Positions 46,850 to 58,926 of a stretch of 64,000 nt of DNA are shown here, piece by piece (within the stretch, counting starts at the first letter, position 1; each line of letters begins with the position of its first letter). Origin of the DNA: Apodemus sylvaticus (lineage: Eukaryota > Chordata > Mammalia > Rodentia > Muridae); contig NC_067477.1 of assembly GCF_947179515.1 (NCBI RefSeq), forward strand, positions 120,818,062 to 120,882,061, written 5' to 3'. The position numbers and the translations under genes are program-made. The notes under the pieces were generated by a model that was not told the DNA's origin, did not search any database, and saw only the letters and a program-made list of their open reading frames with translations.

Positions 46850-47700
46850 TCTGAGTTTGGGTTACTACATTCAATATAATGCTTTCCAGATCTGCCTATT
46901 TTTCTGAAGATTTCATAGTTGTTTTGTGGCTGAATAAAATGTTACTGCATTTAGGTAGCACATTGTCATTATCCATTCATCTGCTGATGGACGTCTAGGC
47001 TGGCTCCAAGTTCCTTGCTATTGTGACTAGAGCAGTAAGGGACAGGGCTGTGCCGTGTCTCTGTGATAGGAAATGGAGTTGCTTGGGGATATGCCCAGGA
47101 ATGATATGGCTCAGTATATATGGCAATTCTATTTTTAATTTTTGGGAACCTCCCCTTACTGAGTTCCATAATCCTATATTAATTTGCTCTCACACTAGCA
47201 GCGAGCCAGGCCTCTGTCACACAGCCTCGCCATTCGTTGTCCAATTTTTTTTTTTTGATTTGGTTTTTCAAGATAGGGTTTCTCTGTGTAGCCCTGGCTG
47301 TCCTGGAGCTCACTCTGTAGACCAGGCTGGCCTCGGATTCAGAAATCCGCCTTCCTCCGCCTCCCAGAGTGCTGGGATTACAGGCGTGCGCCACCACCGC
47401 CCGGCTCGTTGTCCAATTTCTTGATGACAGCCATTCTTCCTAGGAGGATGTGGGTGTATCAAGGTAGCCTAGTTTGAATTTTCCTGATGGTTAGGGATGT
47501 TGAACTCCTTAAGAACACACATTAGATGTTTGTCTTTCATTTTTTGAAGATTATCTATTTTGTTAGCTCATCTGTTGATTTGCAAGTTTTTTTTTTGTTT
47601 TTTTTTTTTTTAATTCTAGGTATCAGGTCCTTGCTTCAAGAATAGCTGGCAAAGATTTTCTTTCATTCTGTAAGCTTCTACATGACCTCTTAGTGAAAAC
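46850..47700 (-). mobile_element. Old L1 ORF2/3' fragment, antisense, interrupted by B1
   Basis: GTTGTTTTGTGGCTGAATAA, TCATCTGCTGATGGACGTCT, GGATATGCCCAGGAATGATA, then after the B1: TTTTCCTGATGGTTAGGGAT, TGAAGATTATCTATTTTGTT and GGTATCAGGTCCTTGC. This follows antisense L1 ORF2-to-3'UTR order. It is rodent-diverged and not active. Confidence 0.8.
47248..47405 (-). mobile_element. Full-length young B1 SINE, antisense, with 14-bp target-site duplications
   Basis: GGGTTTCTCTGTGTAGCCCT, TGTAGACCAGGCTGGCCTCG, GAGTGCTGGGATTACAGGCG and CACCACCGCCCGGC cover the element to its 5' end. TCGTTGTCCAATTT flanks it at 47234-47247 and 47406-47419. It retains many CpG sites, which suggests a recent insertion. 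Confidence 0.97.
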
Positions 47701-47904
47701 AAGAGTTCAGTCAAAACAAACTGTATGAGATTACTCCTGGTGGGACGTGGCATGCTGTTTTCAGGAAACTTAGCTTTACAATAATACATTCTGAAAATAA
47801 TAAAATCTATAGAATAATAAACACATATAAAGCACTAACATAGTAGTTTCTTATCATTATCAAGTATAAGTATTATATATAATTGTATGGTTTTTAACTT
47901 TCCT
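47701..47904. other. AT-rich intron sequence
   Basis: Possibly more decayed L1; nothing certain. Confidence 0.35.
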
Positions 47905-48155
47905 TAATTGATATATTTATTTATTCGCATGTGCACACGCACATGTGTGTGTGTGTGTGTGTGTGTGTATGCACGCGTACGTGTATATGCGCACATTTAT
48001 GTGTCTGGGTGTGCTCAAGCTGTTGTATGTGTGAAGTGATTAGAAAGCAACTTTGGAAGTCAGCTTCTTTTATACCAGGTGGGTCCCAGGAATCAAACTC
48101 AGATCTTTGGGCTTGGCTGCAGGCACCATTACTGTTGCAGGCCTCATAATGGTGT
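47905..48155 (-). mobile_element. B3-type SINE, antisense, with TG run
   Basis: ATTGATATATTTATTTATTC (reversed tail), a TG run at 47944-47968, then GGTCCCAGGAATCAAACTCA and GGCTTGGCTGCAGGCACC. Confidence 0.7.
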
Positions 48156-48775
48156 GATTTCACTTGTCTGCCAGTGGCAGCAAAGGAAATGTGTGCATGC
48201 CGTTGTTACCACACATCTGAGGAGAGTATTGCATCAGATCTTAATGATGTCACTAAGCAGCCTGTTAGCTCCATTATAATCTATGATAAGACCACTGTTT
48301 AATATGTGATGTGTCCCCAGCTCGAGTCAGTATGAGACTAATGGTATTAGTACATTATCTTGACTGCCTAAAATGTTATTCATAGAAGTCTAACAGGAAC
48401 CACAAATATGAGCTAAAAAGGTCAAAGGAGATCAGTAATTCTAAAAAGTACTATTTTACTACTTTGTGCAAGTTAGTTTTAGGTGACTGGGTAGCCAAAG
48501 TTCAATTACATTTTCAGAATTTGTGAATTTTGTGAGCCGTGGGAATTTTATCTTACGTACCTGACTATGGAGTTACTATTAAGCCCTGTTCAGTTTCACA
48601 GAAGTAATTCAAACATCAGAGAATCTTTTCCTGATCCACAATCCCTTTCATCTATTCCATTTGTATTTCACCTCTTGAAGAAAGAAGTATGGAGTCGGTT
48701 TTTGATGTATCTTAAAGTCACTACAGCACTCATCAAAGGAGGGTCTATCTTGATGAGGCAAAACAAAACAAAACA
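48156..48775. other. Intron sequence without recognised feature
   Basis: Nothing named. Confidence 0.4.
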
Positions 48776-48776
48776 A

Positions 48777-48800
48777 CACACACACACACACACACACACC
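48777..48800. repeat. (CA)12
   Basis: A short CA run in an A-rich setting. Confidence 0.9.
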
Positions 48801-49508
48801 AACAAAAAAAAGCAAGTTGAAAATGAGTAACCTTAAAGGAATCAGCTCACACCCTGAAAAACAATTTGTAATTATGTAACATTAATTTATTTATTTATAT
48901 TGGCAATGAATCATTCTTAAAATTTTATTTATCACATGATACTGGAGACAAAATACTATGATTTTGAAACAGGGAAAGTTTTCCTAATGATGTGACCTAT
49001 TGACTTTGGCAGTAATCCCTTGAGAGAGTAGTTGGGGCCATGGACGGAATCACTTACAGGTGAACCAGAGAGAGTGTGTGTGGAAACAAAATGAAGTGAG
49101 TGACATGCGCAGTGTTCTGCAAGCTTGGACTCCCTGGTGCTGTAGTACAAAATCAATTGTGAGACTGAAAAAAATCCGAATTTTCTACACCACCCATTAC
49201 TTTGGCATATTTTCCTTTAAGTTTGGGCCACCTAGCAAGAGCTGTTTTGGTAATCGCAATTGCAGAAGTGTTGATAGTCAACTTTTATAGAGCTTTTTAA
49301 AGCAAAATGCATTCAATTTACAATGTTGGTTTTGTTCCCTTTGTTTCTTTTTGTTTGTTTATAAGAAACAATTAGAGGCCATTGGGGGTGCATTAAGGCA
49401 ACTCTTGTTGGCCTGGTAATACCAGGGGCTTAGATGCCTATCGAGGGCTTAGGGGGTGTGGCCTTCTTTCTCTCCTTTGCTCCATTTGTCTGTCTGTATG
49501 TCTGTCAG

Positions 49509-49516
<8 letters not shown>
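48801..49516. other. AT-rich intron sequence
   Basis: Nothing named. Confidence 0.4.
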
Positions 49517-49590
<74 letters not shown>

Positions 49591-49604
49591 TGTGTGTATG
49601 TGTA
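49517..49604. repeat. (CT)n(GT)n compound microsatellite
   Basis: CT to 49559, then GT with two TATG variants. Confidence 0.95.
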
Positions 49605-49659
49605 GGGAAAAACTGAGGGAGGATATCAGTAGCCAACCAGTAGAGTTGGTCTACATAGT

Positions 49660-49866
49660 TTCTTTTCTTTGTTAAAGATGGGGATCTGTATTGGCCTGAA
49701 GCTCACCAAGTAGCTTAGGCTGCTGTTTTCACCTTCACAGTGGTAGGACTGCATGTGTGTGCTGTCATACCCGGCTTTAATTTTTGTGTGGGTGCTGGGG
49801 GATACACTCAGTACCTCATGCTTCCCAGGCAAGCACTTTATTGATGGAGCCGTCTCCCGAGCCCTT
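49660..49866 (-). mobile_element. B4-type SINE, antisense
   Basis: GAAGCTCACCAAGTAGCTTA, TCATACCCGGCTTTAATTTT, GGGTGCTGGGGGATACACTC and CAAGCACTTTATTGATGGAG give the reversed fused structure. Confidence 0.8.
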
Positions 49867-51215
49867 CTGCTAGGACTTTTTGACATTCTTTTCTTCTCAT
49901 GCATAATTTATATTTCTAAAGTGTTCTAGTTGATTTTATCCTGTTCATTTATCTGTCTTTGGTATTATAGACTATTTTCAAGTCAAGTTATGAAGGTAAC
50001 AGAAGCTTCAGACTATTCAACTCCTTCAAAGTTGTATGGCTTGGACCATGAGTCACTGGGTGAGAGTCATCCATCCCTCTGTCCTTCCTTCCTTGTCTTC
50101 CTGTGAGCTCCGAAGCCTCAGTTCCTGTCACTTTGCTCACTGCGCTTCCTTTGAACACCCACCTCTGTCCCTCTGTACTCTCTCTCATCTCCAAGGATAG
50201 ACACATAACTTGTGCAGCATCAGTTATAGATGGGAGACAGCTAAGAGAATGAGAGGGCACACTTTTCTTTTTAATGTTTTGACTGAGGCAGACAGATGGA
50301 AACAAAATCAAGAAGATAGGGGTCTCTGCCATTCATCTGGACTTAGGCTGATAAAAGCTGGGAAGGGAAAGGGCATCCAAAGAATCGCTGTCAGGGAAAG
50401 TTTTATAGAGGATGAATCTGCATGTGAAGGAAGGAAGTGTGGTAATGAAGACTCTGAGGCACTATGGCCTGGCTAATCCCTGGCTGTCCATGCGTGTGTG
50501 GCCGAAGACAAGGGCCCGTTGTGTCTAAACAGGAAAGGTCTTAATTTACTTTAAAGGAGTTTGATTTCTGTCAGAACTATTTGTAACAAGAACTATGTAG
50601 GTGGTATAGAATCTTATTTATCAGAGTGAACACTGGAGATGAGCTAAGATCTGTGAAGGGAAGAGCCTCCCCTGAGGCTTGTGGGCAAGTCTTGGAATTT
50701 GTTGCTTGGTAAATGCATGACCCCCTAGCCGCCTGCCTGTTTAGTCAGCCTTTCTCCTCCACATACAAGCAAGCCGACGCTATTTCTGGGAATGGTGAGT
50801 GACAGGGCAATGGCAAATGTCTCCACTCTCTTGCTTTTTGAAAAACAACAAATGTGGAGATAAATAAAACCTAATTCCATTCCAAAATTAATGGACAGAA
50901 AATCTGAGTCACACAAGACATATCCAAGCACTATTTTCCAGGCCAGATGGTGTGGGGATAGGCAGGTGAGTGCTGATATCTCTGCCTTGTTCTTCTTGAC
51001 AGTGATAGTGTCATTTTTGTGAGCTCCCGTTCTGCATCCTCTGTACCCAAGGCCATGCCCTGGTGTCTGAAGCATGTGCTTCAGCTACTTGCCTGTAATC
51101 CTTTAGGGAGATAGAGATCCTTCACATATGAAAAAATAACATCAATGTTTGGGAGACAAGCTAATAAAGTAACATCCAGAACCAGAATGCCTCTTATTAC
51201 CTGCCTGCCCCTCAA
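49867..51215. other. Intron sequence without recognised repeat
   Basis: A possible B1-like scrap near 51080-51110 (CAGCTACTTGCCTGTAATCC). No exon seen. Confidence 0.4.
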
Positions 51216-51275
51216 AAAGCAAGCAAGCAAGCAAACAAGCAAATCGAATCAAAATAAAACAAAACAAAAACACAT
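51216..51275. repeat. (GCAA)n / A-rich low complexity
   Basis: AAGCAAGCAAGCAAGCAAAC, then AAAATAAAACAAAACAAAAA. Confidence 0.85.
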
Positions 51276-51368
51276 CCATGGGTACACTACTAACTCTCCC
51301 TGAATATTTTAGATTATGATTACCAGCTGCTTCCTCCATTCAGCTTGAGAAATGGGTCCAGTGAAAGC

Positions 51369-51827
51369 CTTTTCTTCTTCTTCTTCTTCTTCTTCTTCTT
51401 CTTCTTCTTCTTCTTCTTCTTCTTCTTCTTCTTCTTCTTCTTCTTCTTCTTCTTCTTCTTCTTCTTCTTCTCCTCCTCCTCCTCCTTCCTTCTCCTTCTC
51501 CTTCTCCTTCTCCTTCTCCTTCTCCTTCTTCTTCTTCTTCTTCTCCTTCTTCTCCTCCTTCTCCTCCTTCTCCTCCTTCTTCTCCTTCTTCTTCTTCTTC
51601 TTCTCCTTCTTCTTCTTCTTCTTCTTCTTCTTCTTCTTCTTCTTCTTCTTCTTCTTCTTCTTCTTCTTCTTCTTCTTCTTCTTCTTCTTCTTCTTCTTCT
51701 TCTTCTTCTTCTTCTTCTCATTCTCCCTTTCTCTTCTCTCTTCTCCCTCCTTCTCTGCCTCCTCCTTCTTCTTTCTCCTCATTCTCTCCTTCTTCCTCTT
51801 CCTCCTCCTCTTCCTCCTCCTTCTTTT
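51369..51827. repeat. 459-bp polypyrimidine tract, mainly (CTT)n
   Basis: (CTT)n, CCT units, a short TTCTCC array at about 51488-51530, mixed TCC/TTC, a long (CTT)n to 51718, then irregular CT sequence. Purines occur only singly, as at 51720 and 51781. The open frames through it (all Leu, Phe or Ser; or Lys/Glu/Arg on the other strand) are artefacts. Confidence 0.97.
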
Positions 51828-52759
51828 AACAGAATCAGGACCTGTCTTCTTTCAAAGATATTTTTCTTTAATTCTTGGATCACAGCTATACATATCCCAT
51901 TGTCTATTGTGGATGGGACACACAGGCATGTCCTGGGAAGCATTCAGAATTGGGGGTGGGGGTCTTCCAGATGTATTCTGGAAAGACAAGTTCTGGAGGA
52001 AATGTCAGAATGAACATCATAGGTCCACTTGTGGCCACGGGAACATAGGAGCAAGGTGTACATCCTGTCTCTGTTTCTAGTTAGTGGGGGCAAGTGCAGT
52101 CATGTCTGCCCCTGAACTACAGTCTAGAATTTCTCCTGAACCTTGCTGGGTGTTCCTTGTCCCTAAACTGAAGAAGTATGTTTGTGTCATTGGTTCTCTT
52201 CAGGGTCTATAGGGTCAAAGAAAACTATTTGACAAAAAAAGCTCAGAGAATGAAAATGTCAAAAAGTCATTAGTGTGTTTTGCTAGTTTGGTTTATGACA
52301 GACTGTGTTTTCTTTCTTGAAACACTGGGCCAGCTCCTGCTGGGTGAGTAAACTATTTGTTGGGTAAAAGTCTTCTGACTATAAAATATATTGTATCTTC
52401 AGAAATACTGGATTTTATTCAAGGGGCAAAAATAGGATTTTTTTCTTCTATTTATAAAGAAAAAAATGATATTAAAGATGGTAAAAATTCAAGAAGGACA
52501 ATGTAAGATCAAAGGAATATCAAACTCTCAAGATGTAGTCTCTTTAAATGTATACCATTCTTAAAAATATTGTTGAAGTGTTTAAAAACTGCACTCTTTA
52601 AAAGGGTCCATCACAGCAGGAGAGGCGTGTGAAGCAGGAATAATGATTAGTCTAGGGAAAACTAGAGTTGTCAATTTTTTATTGTTGTTTGTGTTTAGTT
52701 GTGGTATGTATGTATATTTGTATGTATGTGGGCATGTGTATGTTGATGAAGTGCAAGTA
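51828..52759. other. Intron sequence without recognised feature
   Basis: AT-rich from 52380 to 52580; nothing named. Confidence 0.4.
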
Positions 52760-53038
52760 TGTGAAGATCTGAGGTTGGTTTTGAGGGTTTTCCTTGATTG
52801 CAAGCTTTAGTTTTTGAGGCAGGGTCTCTCCTTGCATCTGGAGCTTGTAGATTCTGGCTTCTCCATCACTTTGCCTTGAGGATTCCTTGTCTACCCCTCA
52901 CAAGTACTGGGAATACTGGGATTGCAGGTGGGCTAAAATACTTACCCAGATTTTACCTTGGTTCTGAGAATCTGAACACAAGTCCTTATTCTTCTTGCCC
53001 CACAAGTACTTTAGCAGCTGAGCCGTCACCCTTAATTC
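52760..53038 (-). mobile_element. B4/RSINE1-type SINE, antisense
   Basis: TTTTTGAGGCAGGGTCTCTC, GTACTGGGAATACTGGGATT, GAATCTGAACACAAGTCCTT and TAGCAGCTGAGCCGTCACCC. Confidence 0.75.
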
Positions 53039-53629
53039 TTGATTCAAAGTAAAACACAGACTGAATGCATGAGTTAGGAAACTAGACCTGAAATACATGG
53101 AAGTCAGGGGTGAAGCTTTGCATCTTTGTGGATGTTCTTTGGGCTAGGCTGTCTCTCTGAGCTTGGAACCAAAGTGTTTTTGTCTCTTAGGGTAAGTGTC
53201 GAGGAATGGTGAGGAAACCAGAGCAGAGAGTGGACAGAGTTGTGGTCTTGGCTCCATGGGTTTTTGAAAGGCCTTTGGCTTATACCTTGATTGAAGGAGA
53301 CGTGATGGAACAGAGGAGAGCCGGGCTATGACTGTTCTTATGAAAGGGTGAACTGGATGCTGTTAGGAGGGTGAGCTGTGGGAGGAGGTAGGAAAGCAGT
53401 GTCCAGATAGGAAACAGTTGAAACAGTTTAGATGAAGTGATGGAGCACTGCAGCAAGATCTTACCAGGGACCCAAGAAGACGCTTATGCTTCCCGAATAA
53501 CAACTAACAAACAGCATTTGCTGCTGTCTTGCTGTCAGATGTCAGAAATAAAAAGAACAAGATTAGGAATATTGAAGAGAGCTTCGTTCTGGATATGTTT
53601 GTTTGGCTAGGAACCATGTGGTTGACTTG

Positions 53630-53632
<3 letters not shown>
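53039..53632. other. Intron sequence without recognised feature
   Basis: Nothing named. Confidence 0.4.

Positions 53633-53664
<32 letters not shown>
53633..53664. repeat. (GT)16
   Basis: A pure run. Confidence 0.97.
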
Positions 53665-53666
<2 letters not shown>

Positions 53667-54785
53667 ATACTGTGTCGTATGTGGTAGACATAGGAACAAG
53701 AGATACCAGAGGATTTGTTGTTGGATTTGACAATGTGGAGTCCACTTGCAACCTCCCTAAAGGCAGGTATAATGAAGTGTTGACCGAATAGCCTGGTTGG
53801 TCTCAGCAAACTGAAGACGAAATGGTAAGAGAGTCAGGAGATGGCTTTTGTATGTGAGGGGGCACAGTAAAAAATTGATAATATGACCACGAGATGATGT
53901 GGTTAAGAGATCAGAGAGAAAAAGCAGACTGAACATGGCAAGCACACTGGGCACTGCCAGGCCTGGAGAGCAGGGAGTAGTGCAGGCAGAGAGGGGGCCA
54001 GAGAGACAGGGAACAGAGCAGGGCCAGGGGTAAGAACCAGTAAGAGACAGAGACTGAGTTCAGGGAGAATAGCCCTGGTTGAGGCGCTTGGGGGAAGGGC
54101 TAGGACTTAGAACAGGAGCCTGTGATACTGAGGGCGCCTGGAAGCAGCATGGGCTTTGACTAGCTGATAGCCACCCCGGGAGCCTTTTGTCCCCTTTGCC
54201 AGAGTTAAGAGGATTGACTCTTTTTGGCCAATGGCACCAGTTTCACAGGGTTCTGAGCAATACTGTTTTTTATCTAATTGCCAGAGATCCTGTATTCCAG
54301 GTTGAGCTGGACCTACACTCAGTATTGGACTAAGTCAGAGGCCCTGCCGTTGGGGAAGAATGGGGCACCCTTTGGACCTGGTAGTTCTGTATTAAGGAGG
54401 TTAGAGAAGTGGAACACTGTCTGGATAGAGTGGAGTAGAATAGAATAGAATTATGTGAGAACAATACAGCATGATTGCTTTCTAATGAGGATGAAAGTCT
54501 GTGGGTGTGGAACCTCTGAGAAGGCCAGAGCGAACAGCATCTGGTGCCCAGTGGAGGGATTGACCTTGGGTGGGCTAACATTCTTTGTGTGGAGAAAGGC
54601 AGTGACACTTAGCCAGAGGTCACCTAATGAGTCTGTGTCCTTAGATTCTCTTTTCCCAGCAAGAGTTAGGTAAGTGAGGTCATAATGAGAGCATGGGGTT
54701 GCTAGAGGCTGTACAACTCAGATAGGCATTCAGAGGAGTTCATTTACATCTATGTTTTAAAAACACCATAGCATTTGACTCCTGC

Positions 54786-54788
<3 letters not shown>
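53665..54788. other. Intron sequence, purine-rich patch
   Basis: AG-rich sequence with repeated GGCCAG/GAGACAGG-like words at 53960-54070. Nothing named. Confidence 0.4.
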
Positions 54789-54821
<33 letters not shown>

Positions 54822-54859
54822 CCTGCCCAAATGCTCATGTGTGAGCAGGTGTGTACCTG

Positions 54860-54909
<50 letters not shown>

Positions 54910-54939
54910 CACAAATGCTCATGTGTTAGCAGGTGTACC

Positions 54940-55029
<90 letters not shown>
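54789..55029. repeat. (GT)n arrays with about 88-bp duplication, ending in (GA)24
   Basis: Three GT runs (about 54789, 54861, 54943) are separated by two related spacers sharing AAATGCTCATGTGT and AGCAGGTGT, then a GA run at 54982-55029. Confidence 0.92.
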
Positions 55030-55031
<2 letters not shown>

Positions 55032-55074
55032 TGCACTTGCCGAGGACAGAGGTCACCATCAGGAACCATCAAAC

Positions 55075-55305
55075 TCATTTTTTGAGATAGGATTTCTCAT
55101 TGGAGCCAAGAGCTCAGCCATTTGGTTAGGCTGGCTAGCCAGTGAGCCAAAGAGATGAAGCTGTCTCCATCCCTCCAGCTTTGAAATGACAAGATTGAAG
55201 TGCATATCCTCCTCACAGTCTTTTCTCTTCAGAATGTGGGTTCCCAGCACCTGTGTTTCCTTAGACAGCACTCTGTCTGCTGAGCCACTCCTCAGACTGC
55301 TCATT
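55075..55305 (-). mobile_element. B4/RSINE1-type SINE, antisense
   Basis: TTTTTTGAGATAGGATTTCT, TTAGGCTGGCTAGCCAGTGA, GAATGTGGGTTCCCAGCACC and CTGCTGAGCCACTCCTCAGA. Confidence 0.7.
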
Positions 55306-57356
55306 GCTGCTTTTGATAAGCAGCGTCTTCAGGCCAGATACAGGAATTTATTATTTGCTGAATATAATTTTCTACTTTTCTCTCTGTTCTTCCACAAGGC
55401 AATTTTCATAGCTGTCTATAAATAGAAGGGAATTTTTATTTATGTGTGTGCACTCCAGAGAAAAACATAACCACCATGCTCTTCCCTCCAGTGACTATTA
55501 AGGGAGAACTGGGAAGAGAGAGAAAGGTCAACAGTCATTGGAGTTTAGTCACCTGTGTGGCCAGGAGGACCTGCACAAACTCAGAGTAGAAATCTCATAG
55601 GATATTCCTTCTCGGAAGATTTTCCAGTCCCTGGGCGTTACCCCATGAGGTGATGGATTTTGTGTTAATTGTTCCTTTCCATTTGTTCGATGAACATAGA
55701 ATATTCTTTTAATAGTCTAGAAGGAGTTGAATCTGGAGCTGAATGGTAAAGCCCTGTTGGACTAAACAGCATTGGATACTCTTAATAGTTAGTTCTTCTT
55801 CAAAGACTCCTTGACCTGGGGGTAAGTGGTGGTCTGAAAGTGGAGGCATGACCTGTTGACTCAGTATCTCTTTTGACTATGCTGACTGAACCTGTGTGTC
55901 TCTTCGGATGGGCCTCAGTTACTGACAGGGAGATGGTGTTTCATCTGAGAGGCTACTTCTGATGGATGTTGCCTGTGCTCGCTGGTTCCTGTCTAAGTTG
56001 GATGAGTGCTGACACGCTGGGGTAGCCTTCTGGGTGACTGCTAAGGGGGCCATATTTGTTCGTGATACCTGAAGTGAGGCTTACACTTGTTACATTTATT
56101 TCTCTGGCTGCCTTGGTTTGGGTCTGGTCTTGGTCTGATGACTGAGTGATGGCAAGTGGACTCTTTTCTAGGCTGAAGTCCATTTGTCAGAAACAATTTC
56201 CATAGTTTTGAATTTTCTCTTTGGGTAACAATTGTGCAGCACCAATGAAAGTTCCCCTCCCACACTTTTTAAAAGTGTATATATAAATCTTGGGAGGATA
56301 TCAGCTTTGCTTCCATGGCACTTACCGTTCACTCTGAATGTCTGTGGTTTGCTCTGAGCCAGGCGTCAGTGCCTCTTCTCGGAGGTATAAGTTCACGCAG
56401 GGTCTGGCAGAAATTGTAGACAGGATGTTGACTCTTGAGTGTCTTTGACTGACTGACTACGAGGCCCAGCAGAGGTGCTACATGGCTCCAGGCAATCTCT
56501 TTCAGCCAAGGCTTCTAAAATTTAAGGTTTTAAAGTCCTTGCTTAAGATTTCTGGGGCTGATTTACCTACAGGGATCTTTTAAAATTGCACTTGTTTTCT
56601 CTCAGAGAGAACAGGGGCAAAAGCTGTCCAGGGAGCTCCCCGCTAACTCCCAGCTGCTCCCCTTTTTGCTTCTCAGATTTATTAGTTCTCATCAGCTAGG
56701 AGATGCTTTCCACCAGAGTCTTCAATGACTGTTAGCCTTATTCTCTGATTATGAAGCAGGACCTTAGACAGAAATGACCTCCAGCAACCTGTGAGTCCTG
56801 GTCCTGTGAGGTCTGAGTCACTTTATTTCACATTTGCTGGCAACCATATACAAGACACCAGAGTCCCTCCATAACAGTTGAGTCATGACAATATAGCCTA
56901 GTGGCTTTTGGAGGACAGTTCACAGCCATGGTTAGTGACATCAGAGGAAGCTGAAGCTCTCAATGGTAAACCACAGTTTTGTGTATTGAAATGTAAAGTC
57001 CTTCCTTAGGAAGGTAGACATGGTTTAGAGAACTCTGTGCTTATTGAGACCTCGATAGGAATCTGAATAACTGGCATCAACTTTTTTATTTTTCTGATAC
57101 TGATTTTGGACAGTTTGGTGTAGAAACCTCAGACCAAACATGATGAAGAATTAAATGTATTGAGACAAGACAAAAGGACCCACCAAGAATACAGATGTCT
57201 ATTTTAGAATTAGATTTTAGCAGAAAGCTTGTAAAAATATAAGCAGAAGTATGAAAAGGCAGTTATCTTCTGCTTCTCAGACAATATTAGTGTTGGAAAA
57301 ATCGGGATTAAGTCATATGACGCTGTCTTTGCATTTTGAAAATCTAGATGATTCCA
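55306..57356. other. 2-kb intron stretch without recognised repeat
   Basis: The largest stretch in the second intron where I recognise neither SINE nor simple repeat. No exon signal stands out. Confidence 0.45.
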
Positions 57357-57358
57357 GA

Positions 57359-57420
<62 letters not shown>

Positions 57421-57438
57421 GATCTAGATCTAGATCTA
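57357..57438. repeat. (TATC)n followed by (GATCTA)n
   Basis: About 16 TATC units, then GATCTAGATCTAGATCTA, a palindromic 6-mer repeat. Confidence 0.95.
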
Positions 57439-57477
57439 TGTGCAGAGAAATATAAATTTTTTTTTAAAAAATAGGCC

Positions 57478-57695
57478 CTCCAGGCGGTGGTGGTCCATGT
57501 CTTTAATCCCAGCACTTGGAGGCAGAGGCAGGAGGATTTCTGAGTTAGAGGCCATCCTGGTCTACAGAGTGAGTTCCAGGACAGCCAGGGCTACACAGAG
57601 AAACCCTGTCTTGAAAAAACCAAACCAACCAAACCAAACCAAACCAAAACAAACCAAAACAAAAAACAAAACAAAACCAAACCAAAACAAAAAAT
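57478..57695 (+). mobile_element. B1 SINE, sense, with (CAAAC)n tail
   Basis: GTCTTTAATCCCAGCACTTG, GGAGGCAGAGGCAGGAGGAT, GTGAGTTCCAGGACAGCCAG and AGAAACCCTGTCTTGAAAAA, then an expanded A/C-rich tail with AACCAAACC units. Confidence 0.93.
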
Positions 57696-58184
57696 AAGCA
57701 CTGGAGTGACTACTGAAGCTCTGAGGTGAGGCAGGGCTCATGATTGACTGATTGCTTTCTTTGGATGTCTCAGTTCATATAAGCAAGCATAATTTAAGGG
57801 ACGGGGCATTTGTATAGCGATTGCTGGTGCTACAAGTGAATGCTGAAGAGGACAGAATAGTTTGTACAGGGTTTTTCATTTCATTATTGTACCATGAGCC
57901 AGAAGAAATACAAGTTTACATTCTTCTGAAGAAAGAAGATGTGTTGTCTGTCCGTGTATACATCCTACTCCACAAGGTCGGCTTGTACTTAGGCACACAA
58001 AGTGTCCTCAAGATATTTGTAAGCGTGGTCTGACAATGTTGAGCCCTAGCTGATTTGTTTGTGCTACTGTTTAAAAAAGTGGGAAGAATTCTGTTCAGTT
58101 GCTGACAGTATTCCATTGCATGGTTTTAAATTTCTAGGGTAGATGCCCAGATAATTGGATATATTCATGTAAGTATTTAAAGTT
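57696..58184. other. Intron sequence without recognised feature
   Basis: A 70-codon plus-strand frame at 57821 matches nothing I recognise. Confidence 0.4.
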
Positions 58185-58530
58185 GAGGGCGCAAACCGTT
58201 TCTTTAAATAAAGTTCTACTGAAACACAGCCACACTCACCACTTGTATGCTGCTTTTAAAAACTCTTATTTATGTCTGTATCTGTGTGTGAGGGGAAAGG
58301 GGCATCAGATGCCCTGGGCTAGAGTCGGGGGTGTTTGTGGGCTGAGCACGGGGGAACTTGGATCCAAACAGCTCTCCTCAGGATAAAGCAGCAAGCACTG
58401 AGCCCTCTTCCCAGCCCTCTAAACAGCATGGAACAGGTGCATCTGGGCTATGTCAGCAGAGTCAAATGGTTCTGATAGTGCTCTTTGGCCTGCACTTCTA
58501 AAATAATGACTGCCTAGACTATGAGCCTCT
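58185..58530 (+). mobile_element. hAT/MER-type DNA transposon remnant, sense, split by B2
   Basis: AATAAAGTTCTACTGAAACA and CAGCCACACTCACCACTTGT precede the SINE; GTCAGCAGAGTCAAATGGTT and CTCTTTGGCCTGCACTTCTA follow it. Both parts align in order with the internal sequence of the same hAT-type element as at 36288 and 59640. Confidence 0.7.
58256..58420 (-). mobile_element. B2-type SINE inserted in hAT remnant, antisense
   Basis: AAAACTCTTATTTATGTCTG (reversed tail), GGGGCATCAGATGCCCTGGG and GCAAGCACTGAGCCCTCTTC. Confidence 0.65.
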
Positions 58531-58667
58531 GCTGTAAGTTCTGACAGCCGCTGCTTATACTTGAAGGATGCTAGAAGCCCCGTTTGCAAGTAAAATATCT
58601 ATTTATTAAACTAATTCCTTCCTCTCTTCCTCTCTTCCTCCTTTCTTTAATTCCTTTTCCTTTTTTC

Positions 58668-58792
58668 TTTTCTTAAGATAGGGTCTGGCTATGTAGTCGT
58701 AGTTAGCCTAGTATTCATTGGGTAAAACAGGCTGGCCTTGAACTTACAACCGTCTTTCAGCCTGCTTCCCAAGTTCTGAGATTACAGGTGAG
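58668..58792 (-). mobile_element. B1 SINE, antisense, diverged, with internal insertion
   Basis: AGATAGGGTCTGGCTATGTA, CAGGCTGGCCTTGAACTTAC and AAGTTCTGAGATTACAGGTG. An extra stretch lies between the first and second landmark. Confidence 0.8.
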
Positions 58793-58926
58793 TTTCTTCA
58801 TATATGTGGTTTAAACGATCTATCTTGAGCTCTAGTGTCATAACTTCTAGAGAAGGATAAACTTCCTTGGAAAACCATTTGAAAAGAACCATGGGACTTC
58901 TTTTTTCCCTTCTGGGAAATTACAGG

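Noticed and set aside
51309..52080. Frames of up to 242 codons of Phe, Leu, Ser, or Arg/Lys/Glu
   Set aside because: Read-through of the (CTT)n tract; the non-repetitive extension has no recognisable similarity.
57440..57697. 85-codon frame with RISELEAILVYRVSSRTARAT
   Set aside because: Translation of a sense B1 element; the same peptide appears from other B1 copies in the window.
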